Positions 37,101-45,910 of a stretch of 49,796 bases of DNA are shown one piece after another (position 1 is the first letter of the stretch; each line of letters starts with the position of its first letter). This DNA comes from Achromobacter dolens. GTDB lineage: Bacteria > Pseudomonadota > Gammaproteobacteria > Burkholderiales > Burkholderiaceae_B. The position numbers and the translations under genes were made by a program. The notes below the pieces were generated by a model. That model was given only the letters and a program-made list of their open reading frames with translations, searched no databases and was not told the origin of the DNA. The stretch spans positions 1 through 49,796 of the forward strand of contig NZ_CADIJW010000043.1 in NCBI RefSeq assembly GCF_902859745.1, in the 5' to 3' direction.

Positions 37101-37950
37101 CTGGGAAGCGCTGGGCAAGATCACCGGCCGCGACCACACCCACCTGGCGGTGGGCCGCGAGCACGACAAGATCCGCTTCCGCGACATCCAGGCGCAGCCG
37201 CGCAAGATCATCTCGGCGCCGACCTGGTCGGGCCTGGAAAGCGAAGAGGTCAGCTACAACGCCGGCTACACCAACGTGCACGAGCTGATCCCGTGGCGCA
37301 CCCTGACCGGCCGCCAGCAGTTCTACCAGGACCACCGCTGGATGCTGGACTTCGGCGAGGGCTCGTGCGTCTACAAGCCGGCGATCGACACCAAGACCGT
37401 GGCGCCGATGCTGGGCCGCTATCCCAACGGTGAAAAGGAACTGGTGCTGAACTGGCTGACGCCGCACCAGAAGTGGGGCATCCACAGCACCTATTCCGAC
37501 AACCTGCGCATGCTGACCCTGAGCCGCGGCGGTCCCCACGTGTGGATCTCCGAGGCCGAGGCCAAGCAGGCCGGGCTGGTCGACAACGACTGGGTCGAGG
37601 TGTTCAACGTCAACGGCACGCTGACCGCGCGGGTGGTGGTGAGCCAGCGCGTGCCGGTCGGCATGTGCCTGATGTACCACGCCCAGGAAAAGATCGTGAA
37701 CGTGCCGGGCGCGGAGACCAGCGGCAAGCGCGGCGGCATCCACAACTCGGTGACGCGCACCGTGCTCAAGCCGACCCACATGATCGGCGGCTACGCCCAG
37801 CAGGCCTACGGCTTCAACTACTACGGCACCGTGGGCGCCAACCGCGACGAGTTCGTGGTGCTGCGCAAGATGAAGAAAGTGGACTGGCTGGAAGGCCCGC
37901 TGGTCGAAGATCCCGCCGTCCAAACGCAACAGGAAGAGAAGCAATCATGA
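34195..37950 (+). CDS. narG: Respiratory nitrate reductase alpha subunit
   Basis: The 1251-residue catalytic subunit reduces nitrate to nitrite at a bis-MGD molybdenum centre on the cytoplasmic side of the inner membrane. Iron-sulfur ligands His50, Cys54, Cys58 (STHGVNCTGSCSWK) and Cys93 (EPRGCPRGAS) are at the same positions as in E. coli NarG, and Asp222 (YCDLPPAS) is the Mo ligand. The N-terminus MSHFLDRLKFMSR lacks a cleavable signal, as normal for NarG. GGAGAAA precedes the ATG. Its stop overlaps the narH start by four bases (ATGA). Full family length. Confidence 0.98.
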   Translation: MSHFLDRLKFMSRVKSTYADGHGAVVNEDRKWENAYRARWQHDKVVRSTHGVNCTGSCSWKVYVKNGLITWETQQTDYPRTRPDLPNHEPRGCPRGASYSWYVYSAQRVKYPMMRGRLMEMWREARKTMDPIAAWEWISQDPARARRYKSVRGLGGFVRTDWDTATEMIAAANAYTIKKFGPDRLIGFSPIPAMSMVSYAAGARYLSLLGGACLSFYDWYCDLPPASPQIWGEQTDVPESADWYNSTYLMVWGSNVPQTRTPDAHFYTEVRYKGTKTVAVSSDFGEMVKFGDIWLAPKQGTDAALAMAMGHVILKEFHLSGASAYFRDYVRRYTDMPMLVLLKERDGFYAPDHFLRASQLDGALGEQNNPDWKTLVFDETSGDLVAPNGSIGFRWGEGAVNGGEKVGRWNLEARDGGSGRAIEPRLSLLEGADAVVGVGFPYFGAEHDELLVRNVPARRIRLADGSEALAATVYDLQMANYGLDRGLGGGNVAASYDDDVPYTPAWQEKHTGVPRAQVIQVAREFAQNAHDTEGKSMVIVGAGLNHWYHMDMIYRGIINMLMMCGCVGKSGGGWAHYVGQEKLRPQFGWAPLAFASDWVRPPRQMNGTSFFYAHTSQWRHEKLNVQEVLGPTADRGRYGDLSMIDLNARAERMGWLPSAPQLRTNPLDLTAQAEAAGKDPVAHAVEQLKSGELRMSCEDPDDPANFPRNMFVWRSNILGSSGKGHEYFLKYLLGTQNAVFGDEADAIKPVEVNYQEDAAEGKLDLLTVLDFRMSTTCLYGDIVLPTATWYEKDDLNTSDMHPFIHPLSEAVQPLWESKTDWEIYKLLARKFSDIGGPYLGKRRDLVLTPLMHDTPGELGQAFEPRDWKLGECDLVPGKTAPNMTVVERDYNDIYRKFTSVGPLLDKLGNGGKGINWNTEHEVGELAGINERVAEAGVSQGRPRLDSAIDAAEMILTFAPETNGHVSVKAWEALGKITGRDHTHLAVGREHDKIRFRDIQAQPRKIISAPTWSGLESEEVSYNAGYTNVHELIPWRTLTGRQQFYQDHRWMLDFGEGSCVYKPAIDTKTVAPMLGRYPNGEKELVLNWLTPHQKWGIHSTYSDNLRMLTLSRGGPHVWISEAEAKQAGLVDNDWVEVFNVNGTLTARVVVSQRVPVGMCLMYHAQEKIVNVPGAETSGKRGGIHNSVTRTVLKPTHMIGGYAQQAYGFNYYGTVGANRDEFVVLRKMKKVDWLEGPLVEDPAVQTQQEEKQS

Positions 37951-39509
37951 GGATACGCGCCCAAATCGGCATGGTGCTGAATCTGGACAAGTGCATCGGC
38001 TGCCACACTTGCTCGGTCACCTGCAAGAACGTCTGGACCAGCCGCGACGGCGTCGAGTACGCCTGGTTCAACAACGTCGAGACCAAGCCCGGCATCGGCT
38101 ATCCCAAGGAATGGGAGAACCAGGAGAAGTGGCAGGGCGGCTGGCGCCGCACGGCGGCCGGCAAGCTGGAACCGCGCCAGGGCGGCAAGCTGCGCATCCT
38201 GGCCAACCTGTTCGCCAACCCCAACCTGCCGCAGATCGATGACTACTACGAGCCGTTCACCTTCGACTACGAGCACCTGAAGAACGCGCCGCTGTCGCAG
38301 ACGCCACCCACCGCGCGCCCGGTGTCGGTGCTGACCGGCAAGAAGATGGACAAGATCGAATGGGGCCCCAACTGGGAAGACGACCTGGGCGGCGAATTCG
38401 CCGCGCGCAGCCGCGACGCCCTGTTCGAGGGCGTGCAGAAGGAGATGTACTCGACCTTCGAGAACACCTTCATGATGTACCTGCCGCGCCTGTGCGAACA
38501 CTGCCTGAACCCGGCCTGTGTCGCCAGCTGCCCGTCGGGCTCGATCTACAAGCGCGAGGACGACGGCATCGTGCTGGTCGACCAGGACAAGTGCCGCGGC
38601 TGGCGCATGTGCATCTCGGGCTGCCCGTACAAGAAGATCTACTACAACTGGCATAGCGGCAAGGCCGAGAAGTGCACCTTCTGCTACCCGCGCATCGAGG
38701 CCGGCCAGCCGACCGTGTGCTCGGAGACCTGCGTCGGCCGCATCCGCTACCTGGGCGTGATGCTGTACGACGCCGACCAGATCGAGCGCGCCGCCGCCGT
38801 CGGCAACGAGCAGGACCTGTACCAGTCGCAGCTGGACCTGTTCCTGGATCCGCACTCGCCCGAGGTGATCGCCGCCGCGCGCGAGCAGGGCATCCCGGAA
38901 TCCTGGCTGGAAGCCGCGCGCCAGTCGCCGGTCTACAAGATGGCGGTGGAGTGGCGCGTCGCCTTCCCGCTGCATCCGGAATACCGCACGCTGCCGATGG
39001 TCTGGTACATCCCGCCGCTGTCGCCGATCCAGACCGCCGCCGAGGCCGGAAAGATGCCTCAGCGCACGCTCGGCACCAGCGCCATGATCCCGGATGTGGC
39101 CAGCCTGCGCATCCCGGTGCGCTACCTGGCCAACCTGCTGACGGCGGGCAAGGAAGCCCCCGTGCTGCGGGCGCTCGAACGGATGCTGGCGATGCGCGCC
39201 TACAAGCGTGCCGAGACCGTGCATGGCGAGCGCGATACGGCCCTGCTGGAGCAGGTCGGCCTGTCGGAAGAAACCGTGCAGGACATGTACCGCATCATGG
39301 CGATTGCCGACTACGAGGACCGCTTCGTGGTGCCCAGCAGCCACAAGGAAATCGTCGAGGACAGCTTCAACGAGAAGGGCAGCTGCGGCTTCACCTTCGG
39401 CAACGGCTGCTCGGGCGGCGTCTCGGAAGGCACGCTGTTCGGCCGCAAGCCGCAGGGCAGCGAGATCTTCATCGACATGCCGAAGTCGCGCAAGAAGGCC
39501 GCGGCCTGA
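37947..39509 (+). CDS. narH: Respiratory nitrate reductase beta subunit
   Basis: The 520-residue iron-sulfur subunit carries electrons from NarI to NarG. Four Cys clusters are visible: CIGCHTCSVTCK near residue 16, CEHCLNPACVASCP near 184, CRGWRMCISGCP near 217 (Trp in place of a Cys, giving the 3Fe-4S centre) and CTFCYPRIEAGQPTVCSETC near 244. The ATG at 37947 overlaps narG; AGGAAGAGAAG upstream lies inside narG. narJ follows 14 bases downstream. Confidence 0.98.
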   Translation: MRIRAQIGMVLNLDKCIGCHTCSVTCKNVWTSRDGVEYAWFNNVETKPGIGYPKEWENQEKWQGGWRRTAAGKLEPRQGGKLRILANLFANPNLPQIDDYYEPFTFDYEHLKNAPLSQTPPTARPVSVLTGKKMDKIEWGPNWEDDLGGEFAARSRDALFEGVQKEMYSTFENTFMMYLPRLCEHCLNPACVASCPSGSIYKREDDGIVLVDQDKCRGWRMCISGCPYKKIYYNWHSGKAEKCTFCYPRIEAGQPTVCSETCVGRIRYLGVMLYDADQIERAAAVGNEQDLYQSQLDLFLDPHSPEVIAAAREQGIPESWLEAARQSPVYKMAVEWRVAFPLHPEYRTLPMVWYIPPLSPIQTAAEAGKMPQRTLGTSAMIPDVASLRIPVRYLANLLTAGKEAPVLRALERMLAMRAYKRAETVHGERDTALLEQVGLSEETVQDMYRIMAIADYEDRFVVPSSHKEIVEDSFNEKGSCGFTFGNGCSGGVSEGTLFGRKPQGSEIFIDMPKSRKKAAA

Positions 39510-39523
39510 GACCGGAGAACATC

Positions 39524-40171
39524 ATGAGCCTTTATCGACTGCTTTCCGCGCTGCTCTGCTACCCCGAACAGGAGCTGCTCGACGCCCTGACCGAGGTCGA
39601 GGGCGCGCTGGCCACCTATCCGGAAGCCGAGGAAACCCTGCAGCCGCTGATCGGCCACCTGGCCAGCCAGGACCTGATCGCGCTGCAGGAAGCCTACGTC
39701 GCCACCTTCGACCGCAACCGCGCCCATTCGCTGCACCTGTTCGAGCACGTGCATGGCGAAAGCCGCGACCGTGGCCAGGCCATGGTCGACCTGCTCGAGA
39801 CCTACCGCCAGCACGGCTTCGAGCCGGTGGTGTCGGAACTGCCGGACCACGTGCCGCTGTTCCTGGAGTTCCTGGGCGTGATCGACCCGGCCGTGGCGCG
39901 GGACCTGCTGGACGACGCCATCCACGTGCTGGCCGCCATCGGCTCGCGCCTGGCGCGCAACGAGAGCCCGTACGCCAGCGTCTTCGTCGTGCTGCGCGGC
40001 CTGTCGCGGGTTACGCCGCGCGAACAGACCGCGCCGCCGGTGCGCGACATGGACGAGGCCATGGAGACCTTCGGCGCCGGCGCCGACGGCGTCGAGCCGC
40101 TGCTGCGCCCGTTCTCGGGCGACGGCGCGCAGGCCGTGCGCTTCTATCCCCGCGCGCCGGTCACCCGCTAA
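39524..40171 (+). CDS. narJ: Nitrate reductase molybdenum cofactor assembly chaperone
   Basis: The 215-residue all-helical chaperone of the TorD/NarJ family binds apo-NarG and supports cofactor insertion and membrane docking. Family motifs include LLCYPEQEL at 11-19, YVATFDRNRAHSLHLFEHVH and DHVPLFLEFLG. ATG at 39524 has CCGGAGAAC upstream. It lies between narH and narI as usual. Confidence 0.96.
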   Translation: MSLYRLLSALLCYPEQELLDALTEVEGALATYPEAEETLQPLIGHLASQDLIALQEAYVATFDRNRAHSLHLFEHVHGESRDRGQAMVDLLETYRQHGFEPVVSELPDHVPLFLEFLGVIDPAVARDLLDDAIHVLAAIGSRLARNESPYASVFVVLRGLSRVTPREQTAPPVRDMDEAMETFGAGADGVEPLLRPFSGDGAQAVRFYPRAPVTR

Positions 40172-40188
40172 TTTCCAGGACACGCATC

Positions 40189-40872
40189 ATGAATTCCCTG
40201 AACCAGTTCTTCTTCGGCATCTACCCCTACATTGCCCTGACGGTGTTCCTGCTGGGCAGCCTGGCGCGCTTCGAGCGCGAGCAGTACACCTGGAAGACCG
40301 ACAGCTCGCAGCTGCTGCATCGCGGCCAGCTGCGGCTGGGCAACATCCTGTTCCACGTCGGCATCCTGGGACTGTTCTTCGGCCACCTGGCGGGCCTGTT
40401 GACCCCGGTGGCGGTGTGGGACACGCTGGGCGTGTCGCACACGCTCAAGCAGACCGTCGCCATGGTGGCCGGCGGCGTCATGGGCGGGCTGTGCCTGATC
40501 GGCCTCTTGATCCTGATCCACCGCCGCCTGAGCGACCCGCGCATCCGCAAGACCACCCGGCCCGGCGACAAGCTGTTGCTGCTGTGGATCCTGGTGACGC
40601 TGCTGCTGGGCCTGTCGACCATCGCGCTGTCGGCCGGCCACATGGATGGCGAGATGATGGTGCGCCTGATGCACTGGGCGCAGCACATCGTGACCTTCCG
40701 CAGTGGGGCCGCCGACTTTGTGGCCGAGGTGCCGCCGCTGTTCAAGGCGCACCTCTTCATGGGTCTGACGCTGTTCGTGATCTTCCCGTTCACGCGCCTG
40801 GTGCACGTGTGGAGCGGCTTCGCGTCGCTGGGTTACCTGGGCCGCGCCTGGCAACTGGTGCGCCCGCGCTGA
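40189..40872 (+). CDS. narI: Respiratory nitrate reductase gamma subunit, cytochrome b
   Basis: The 227-residue membrane subunit has five helices and two b haems, and oxidises quinol at the periplasmic side. Haem-ligand His residues occur in FHVGILGLFFGH (helix 2) and in the last helix pair (WAQHIVTF, PFTRLVHVWSG). The N-terminus MNSLNQFFFGIYPYIA matches NarI. It completes the narGHJI set. A parvulin isomerase gene begins 17 bases downstream. Confidence 0.97.
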   Translation: MNSLNQFFFGIYPYIALTVFLLGSLARFEREQYTWKTDSSQLLHRGQLRLGNILFHVGILGLFFGHLAGLLTPVAVWDTLGVSHTLKQTVAMVAGGVMGGLCLIGLLILIHRRLSDPRIRKTTRPGDKLLLLWILVTLLLGLSTIALSAGHMDGEMMVRLMHWAQHIVTFRSGAADFVAEVPPLFKAHLFMGLTLFVIFPFTRLVHVWSGFASLGYLGRAWQLVRPR

Positions 40873-40889
40873 GCGGCAAGGAGGCCGAC

Positions 40890-41660
40890 ATGCCTGTGAC
40901 CATCAATGGCGTCGAACTGACCGACGCCGACATGGAACAAGAACTGCCGCTGCATGCGGACGCGCCCAACCCGATGCGCGCCGCCACCACGGCGCTGGTG
41001 CTGCGGCGGGTGCTGCTGGACGAGGCGGCGCGGCTGGGGCTGGGGTCGGAATCGGAGCCCTTGTCCGAAGACGACGCCATCGGCGCCTTGCTGGCCCGCC
41101 AGGCCCAGGCGCCCGAGGCCGACGAGGCGGCCTGCCGCCGCTACTACCAGGCCAATCCGCAGCGCTTCATCGTGGGCGAGCTGATCGAGGCCGACCACAT
41201 CCTGTTCCAGGTCACCCCCGGGGTCAACCTGGACATGCTGCGGGCCCACGCCAGCGCGGTGCTGGCGGACCTGCTGGCCGACCCCTCCGGCTTTGCCGAG
41301 GTGGCGCGGCGGCAGTCCAACTGCCCGTCGGCGGCGGTGGGCGGCAACCTGGGGCAGCTGGGGCGCGGCGACACCGTGCCCGAATTCGAGAAGGCGGTGT
41401 TCGCCTTGCCGGCGGGCGGCTTGCTGCCGCAGGTGCTGGAGACCCGCCACGGGCTGCACATCGTGCGCGTGACGCGGCGCATCGAAGGGCGCCTGCTGCC
41501 GTTCGAGCAGGTGCGCGAATCGATCGCCTCGGCCCTGGCCGCCGCCAGCCGCGACACCGCCTGGCGCCAGTATGCCCGGCTGCTGGTGGAGCGCGCCGAC
41601 GTGCGCGGCATCGACCTGGGCGGCGCCGAGGACGACCGGGTGTTCGGGAGCCCGTCATGA
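40890..41660 (+). CDS. Parvulin-type peptidyl-prolyl isomerase of the nar operon
   Basis: The 256-residue protein has an N-terminal helical segment and a rotamase domain at about 105-205 (ADHILFQV, GGNLGQLGRGDTVPEFEKAV, ETRHGLHIVRV). No signal peptide is visible, so it is probably cytoplasmic, similar to NifM-like assembly isomerases. Parvulins occur after narI in several denitrifiers, and a role in folding the large nitrate reductase subunits is inferred. AAGGAGG precedes the ATG. Its stop overlaps moaA by four bases. Confidence 0.9.
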   Translation: MPVTINGVELTDADMEQELPLHADAPNPMRAATTALVLRRVLLDEAARLGLGSESEPLSEDDAIGALLARQAQAPEADEAACRRYYQANPQRFIVGELIEADHILFQVTPGVNLDMLRAHASAVLADLLADPSGFAEVARRQSNCPSAAVGGNLGQLGRGDTVPEFEKAVFALPAGGLLPQVLETRHGLHIVRVTRRIEGRLLPFEQVRESIASALAAASRDTAWRQYARLLVERADVRGIDLGGAEDDRVFGSPS

Positions 41661-42703
41661 CACCCGCGCCCGCCCTGGCGGTGGCCCCGGCGGCCCCGGT
41701 CGCCGCCATGGCGTCCGCCGCGCCGCGGGGGCTGATCGACGGCTTCGGCCGCCGCATCGACTACCTGCGGGTCTCGGTCACCGACCGTTGCGACCTGCGC
41801 TGCGGCTACTGCATGCCCAAGGGCTTCAAGGGCTTCGAGGAGCCCGCCAACTGGCTGCGCCATGACGAAATGGCGCGCCTGGCGGGCCTGTTCGCCGGCC
41901 TGGGCGTGCGCCGCTTGCGGCTGACCGGCGGCGAGCCGCTGCTGCGCCGCGGCGTGGCCGGCCTGGCCGCCGCCATCGCGGCGCTGCCGGGGGTGGATGA
42001 CCTGTCGCTGTCGACCAACGGCACCCAGCTGGCGCGCCATGCTGCCGCCTTGCGGGTGGCGGGCGTGCACCGCCTGAACATCAGCCTGGACACCCTGGAC
42101 GCGGCGGAGTTCGGTCGCATCACCGGACGCGATTGCCTGGATGCCGTGCTGGCCGGGCTGCGGGCCGCGCGCGAGGCCGGTTTCGCGCCGATCAAGCTCA
42201 ACAGCGTGGTGCATGCCGCCACGCCCGAGGCCGACGTGCGCCGGCTGCTGGACTACGCGCTGGCGCAAGGCTTCATCCTGCGCCTGATCGAGCCGATGCC
42301 GGTGGGCGATTGCGGCCGCCGCTATGCCCATGCCGACCTCGGCGAGCTGGGCGCGCGGCTGGCGGCCGACGCCGGCCTGGTGCCGGCGCTGGTGGGGCAG
42401 GGCGCGGGCCCGGCGCGCTACTGGAGCAGCGGCGGCGGCGCGCCGGTGCTGGGCGTCATCACGCCCATGTCGCGCCATTTCTGCGCCGCCTGCAACCGCG
42501 TGCGGCTGGGCGTGGACGGCACCCTCTACCTGTGCTTGGGCCAGGAAGACCAGGTGCCGCTGGGGCGGCTGCTGCGCGAGGGCGCCAGCGACGCCGACCT
42601 GGAACGAGCGATCCGCGCCGGCATCGCCGCCAAGCCGGAACGCCACGAATTCACCACCCGGCCCGAGCGCATCGTGCGTTTCATGTCGCAGACCGGAGGC
42701 TGA
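41657..42703 (+). CDS. moaA: GTP 3',8-cyclase, first step of molybdenum cofactor synthesis
   Basis: The 348-residue radical-SAM enzyme has the N-terminal cluster VTDRCDLRCGYCMPKGF and a C-terminal cluster CAACNRVRLGVDGTLYLC binding the second 4Fe-4S. RLTGGEPLLRRG is the SAM-binding motif. The protein ends in Gly-Gly, the tail needed for activity. The N-terminal 25 residues are Ala/Pro-rich and dispensable-looking; the ATG used overlaps the parvulin stop (ATGA). Placement in the nar operon ties cofactor supply to the reductase. Confidence 0.96.
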   Translation: MTPAPALAVAPAAPVAAMASAAPRGLIDGFGRRIDYLRVSVTDRCDLRCGYCMPKGFKGFEEPANWLRHDEMARLAGLFAGLGVRRLRLTGGEPLLRRGVAGLAAAIAALPGVDDLSLSTNGTQLARHAAALRVAGVHRLNISLDTLDAAEFGRITGRDCLDAVLAGLRAAREAGFAPIKLNSVVHAATPEADVRRLLDYALAQGFILRLIEPMPVGDCGRRYAHADLGELGARLAADAGLVPALVGQGAGPARYWSSGGGAPVLGVITPMSRHFCAACNRVRLGVDGTLYLCLGQEDQVPLGRLLREGASDADLERAIRAGIAAKPERHEFTTRPERIVRFMSQTGG

Positions 42704-42706
42704 ACC

Positions 42707-43366
42707 ATGCGCGACATCGAACGGCTGGTGGACGGCTTCCAGCGCTTCCAGCATCAATACTACGAAGCGGCGCCGTCGCTGTACCGCAACCTGCGCGACG
42801 GCCAGCACCCCAGCACGCTGCTGGTGGGCTGCTGCGATTCGCGGGTCGATCCGGCCATGCTGTTGGGCTGCGACCCGGGCGACATCTTCACCGTGCGCAA
42901 CGTCGCCAACCTGGTGCCGCCGCCCGACCGCGACCAGGGCCACCACGGCGTGCTGGCCGCCATCCAGTTCGCGGTTGAGCAGTTGAAGGTCAGCCGCATC
43001 ATCGTGCTGGGCCATGCCCAGTGCGGCGGCATCCGCGCGCTGATGGAGCGGCCGGCGCGCGGCGATGGCGAACCGGACTACCTGAACCGCTGGATGGATA
43101 TCGCCGAACCGGCGCGCCAGCGCGTGTTGAGCGACATGCCGGCGGCATCGCTGGCGGAGCACCGGCGCGCCTGCGAGCAGGCGTCCATCCTGATCTCGCT
43201 GCGCAACCTGGAGGCGCTGCCGTGCGTGCAACGGCGCCTGCAGGCCGGCGACCTGACCCTGCACGGCTGGTACTTCGACCTGGTGGCGGGCGCTTTGCTG
43301 GCATACTCGGCCCGGGCGGACGCGTTCCTGCCCATTGTCTGTCCCTTGTTCACGGAGCCCGCATGA
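42707..43366 (+). CDS. Beta-class carbonic anhydrase
   Basis: The 219-residue zinc enzyme interconverts CO2 and bicarbonate. Zinc ligands are visible in GCCDSRVDP (Cys at about 42-43 with Asp44-Arg46) and GHAQCGGI (His and Cys). It has no signal peptide, so it acts in the cytoplasm. It starts three bases after moaA and overlaps mobB by four bases, so it is locked into the molybdenum cofactor/nitrate reductase operon. Why CO2 hydration should be coupled to nitrate respiration is not obvious; internal pH balance or bicarbonate supply are inferences. Confidence 0.92.
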   Translation: MRDIERLVDGFQRFQHQYYEAAPSLYRNLRDGQHPSTLLVGCCDSRVDPAMLLGCDPGDIFTVRNVANLVPPPDRDQGHHGVLAAIQFAVEQLKVSRIIVLGHAQCGGIRALMERPARGDGEPDYLNRWMDIAEPARQRVLSDMPAASLAEHRRACEQASILISLRNLEALPCVQRRLQAGDLTLHGWYFDLVAGALLAYSARADAFLPIVCPLFTEPA

Positions 43367-43860
43367 CCCCCGTTTTCGGCATTGCCGGCCGCTCAGGCAG
43401 CGGCAAGACCACTCTGATCGAGGCCATGCTGCCGCTGCTGCGCGCGCGCGGCCTGAAGGTCAGCGTCATCAAGCACAGCCACCACGACTTCGAGATGGAG
43501 CCGCCCGGCAAGGACAGCGCGCGTTTCCGCCAGGCCGGGGCGCAGGAGGTGATGGTGGCGTCGCCGTTCCGCTATGCCATCGTGCACGAGCTGCGCGGGG
43601 CGCCGGAGCCGTCGCTGCAAGAGCAGTTGCTGCGCCTGGCGCCGGCCGACCTGGTGCTGGTGGAGGGTTTCAAGCGGGCGGCCATTCCCCGCATCGAGGT
43701 CTACCGCCCGGCGCTGGGCAAGCCGCCGCTGCATGCCGAGGACGCCGGCTTCCTGGCGATCGTGACCGACGCCGCGCTGACCACGGACCTGCCTTGCCTG
43801 CCCCTGGACGACCCGGCCGCGGTGGCCGATTTCATCGTCCGGGCGGTGCGGCAGGGTTGA
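43363..43860 (+). CDS. mobB: Molybdopterin-guanine dinucleotide biosynthesis adaptor
   Basis: The 165-residue GTP-binding protein has the P-loop [15 protein letters not shown] at about 7-21, the [20 protein letters not shown] signature of MobB, and [19 protein letters not shown]. It assists MobA in forming the MGD cofactor of NarG. I chose ATG 43363, which overlaps the carbonic anhydrase stop; longer in-frame sequence upstream is shadow of that gene. A hairpin-containing gap of 100 bases separates it from narX. Confidence 0.94.
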   Translation: MTPVFGIAGRSGSGKTTLIEAMLPLLRARGLKVSVIKHSHHDFEMEPPGKDSARFRQAGAQEVMVASPFRYAIVHELRGAPEPSLQEQLLRLAPADLVLVEGFKRAAIPRIEVYRPALGKPPLHAEDAGFLAIVTDAALTTDLPCLPLDDPAAVADFIVRAVRQG

Positions 43861-43882
43861 GCGGAACGACTACACTGGAGTC

Positions 43883-43916
43883 TGCCAGCCGCGCGGCGTG
43901 CGCCTCACGGCTGGCA
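43883..43916 (+). other. Hairpin between mobB and narX
   Basis: TGCCAGCCG (43883-43891) pairs with CGGCTGGCA (43908-43916) around a 16-base loop. There is no following T-run, so it is more likely a processing or attenuation structure than a full terminator. narX starts 45 bases later. Confidence 0.55.
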
Positions 43917-43960
43917 ACCGCCCAACCCGCTTCAGGCACGCTCGCGCGCAAGCCCAGTCC

Positions 43961-45898
43961 ATGACCACACCCGATTCCCCTTCCGACGCCCAGGGCCTGC
44001 CGTCGCCACGCCACCGGCTGTCGACGCGCATCGTCGCCAGTTCGCTGGTCGCGTTGATCGTGGTGCTCGGCATGATCGGCCTGACGCTGTGGCTGTCGTG
44101 GCAGCTGGAAGGCGCGGGCGCGGCCATCAACGACACCGGCAGCCTGCGCATGCGTGCCAATAGGGTGGCGGTGGAGCTGATGCGGCCCGAGGCCGGGCGC
44201 CAGGCGCGCACCGAAGAGCAGGTGCAGTTGATGGACGACACCATCGCCCGCCTGGCGCGCGGCAATCCGGCCCGGCCGCTGTTCATTCCCAACGATCCGA
44301 CCATCCGCCAGCATTGGCTGGGCGTGGCCGACTACTGGCGCGACATCATGCGGCCGGCGGCAATGCGCGCCATCGCCCGCGAGGACGCGGCCGAATACCT
44401 GGAGACGCTGCCCGATTTCGTTGCCCGCGCCGACGAGCTGGTGCGCATGATCGAGCAGGACAACGCCGGCAAGACCACCTCGCTGCGGCTGTCGCAGGGC
44501 GTGCTGGCGGCCATCGCCAGCGCCGGCACCCTGGCCATGATCTACCTGCTGTACCTGTGGATCATCGCGCCCGTGCTGCGCCTGCGCGACGGCCTGCAGC
44601 GCATGGCGGCGCGCGAGTTCAGCACCCGCCTGCCGGTCGAGAGCCAGGATGAATTCGGCGTGCTGGCGCGCGGCTTCAACCGCATGGCCGACGAATTGCA
44701 GAGCCTGTACACCGGCCTGGAGCAGCGGGTGGGCGAAAAGACCGCCCAGCTCGCGGCGCAGAACCGCGATATTGGCGCGCTGTACGACATGGCGGCCTTC
44801 CTGAACCAGCCCAACGAGATCGAGGCAATGTGCCAGGGCTTCCTGCGCCGCGTCATGCTGCAGTTCGACGCCGAAGGCGGCAGCATCCGCGCGCTCGATC
44901 CCGACAACGAAAAGCTCAACCTGGTGGTGTCGGTGGGGCTGTCCGAGGAACTGGTCGAATCCGAGCACTGCATGCGGGTCGACGACTGTTATTGCGGCGT
45001 GGCCACGCGCCAGGCCGGCGTCGTCGTGATCCAGGATTTTCGCCAGGCGCCGCCGCAGATGGACCTGAACTGCCAGCGCGACGGCTTCGCCAGCGTGGCG
45101 GTGTTTCGCATCGTCACGCGTGACGAGGTGCTGGGCTCGTACTCGCTGCATTTTCGCAGCCAGCGCAAGCTGGCGCCGTCCGACTCGCAACTGCTGGAAA
45201 CCCTGGGGCAGCACCTGGGCGTGGCGCTGGACAACCGCCGCCTGAGCGCCCAGGCGCGCCAGCTGGCGGTGGTGCAGGAACGCGGTCTGGTGGCGCAGGG
45301 GCTGCACGACAGCCTGGCGCAGGGCTTGAACTTCCTGAACCTGCAACTGCAGCTGCTGGACGCGGCCGTCAAGCGCGGCGACCAGGCCGAGGTCGAGGAA
45401 ATCCTGCCGCTGCTGCGCACCGGCGTGGACGAAAGCTACAAGGACGTGCGCGAGCTGCTCACCAACTTCCGCGACAAGCTGGGCCAGGGCGACCTGAAGA
45501 CCGCCATCCAGGACACGGTCGAACGTTTCCGCCGCCAGACCGGCACGCGCACCGAGCTGGCCTTCAGCCAGGGCGTCGGCGCGCCGCTGGCCCCGGAGCA
45601 GCAATTGCAGGTGCTGTTCATCCTGCAGGAAGCGCTGTCGAATGTGCGCAAGCATTCCGAGGCCGACCGCGTCGACGTGGTGGTGCGCAACGACCGCGAT
45701 TTCAACCTGCTGATCGCCGACAACGGCCAGGGCTACGATCCGGACGAAGTGGCGCAGCGCGGCGAGGCCCACGTCGGCCTGCACATCATGCGCGAACGCG
45801 CCGCCCGGATGCATGCCTTGATTACAATGAAGTCCCGGCCCGGCGGCGGCACGCGCATCGCGTTGACCCTGCCCGACGCCGAACGCCAGGCCGCCTGA
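43961..45898 (+). CDS. narX: Nitrate/nitrite sensor histidine kinase
   Basis: The 645-residue sensor has helices at about 24-48 and 185-208 flanking a periplasmic helical nitrate-binding domain. Its P-box NDTGSLRMRANRVAVELM corresponds to the conserved ligand-binding helix of NarX. A HAMP domain, a GAF-like central region with Cys (HCMRVDDCYCGVATR), a HisKA_3 domain with His449 (VAQGLHDSLAQGLN) and an ATPase domain (DNGQGYDPDE, HVGLHIMRERA) follow. I chose ATG 43961 (MTTPDSPSDAQG). narL follows 12 bases downstream. The product phosphorylates NarL in response to nitrate. Confidence 0.96.
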   Translation: MTTPDSPSDAQGLPSPRHRLSTRIVASSLVALIVVLGMIGLTLWLSWQLEGAGAAINDTGSLRMRANRVAVELMRPEAGRQARTEEQVQLMDDTIARLARGNPARPLFIPNDPTIRQHWLGVADYWRDIMRPAAMRAIAREDAAEYLETLPDFVARADELVRMIEQDNAGKTTSLRLSQGVLAAIASAGTLAMIYLLYLWIIAPVLRLRDGLQRMAAREFSTRLPVESQDEFGVLARGFNRMADELQSLYTGLEQRVGEKTAQLAAQNRDIGALYDMAAFLNQPNEIEAMCQGFLRRVMLQFDAEGGSIRALDPDNEKLNLVVSVGLSEELVESEHCMRVDDCYCGVATRQAGVVVIQDFRQAPPQMDLNCQRDGFASVAVFRIVTRDEVLGSYSLHFRSQRKLAPSDSQLLETLGQHLGVALDNRRLSAQARQLAVVQERGLVAQGLHDSLAQGLNFLNLQLQLLDAAVKRGDQAEVEEILPLLRTGVDESYKDVRELLTNFRDKLGQGDLKTAIQDTVERFRRQTGTRTELAFSQGVGAPLAPEQQLQVLFILQEALSNVRKHSEADRVDVVVRNDRDFNLLIADNGQGYDPDEVAQRGEAHVGLHIMRERAARMHALITMKSRPGGGTRIALTLPDAERQAA

Positions 45899-45910
45899 CC
45901 CATCGAGACC

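Noticed and set aside
35152-37944. 930-codon minus-strand frame opposite narG
   Set aside because: narG is unmistakable with all ligands; the opposite frame has no domain features.
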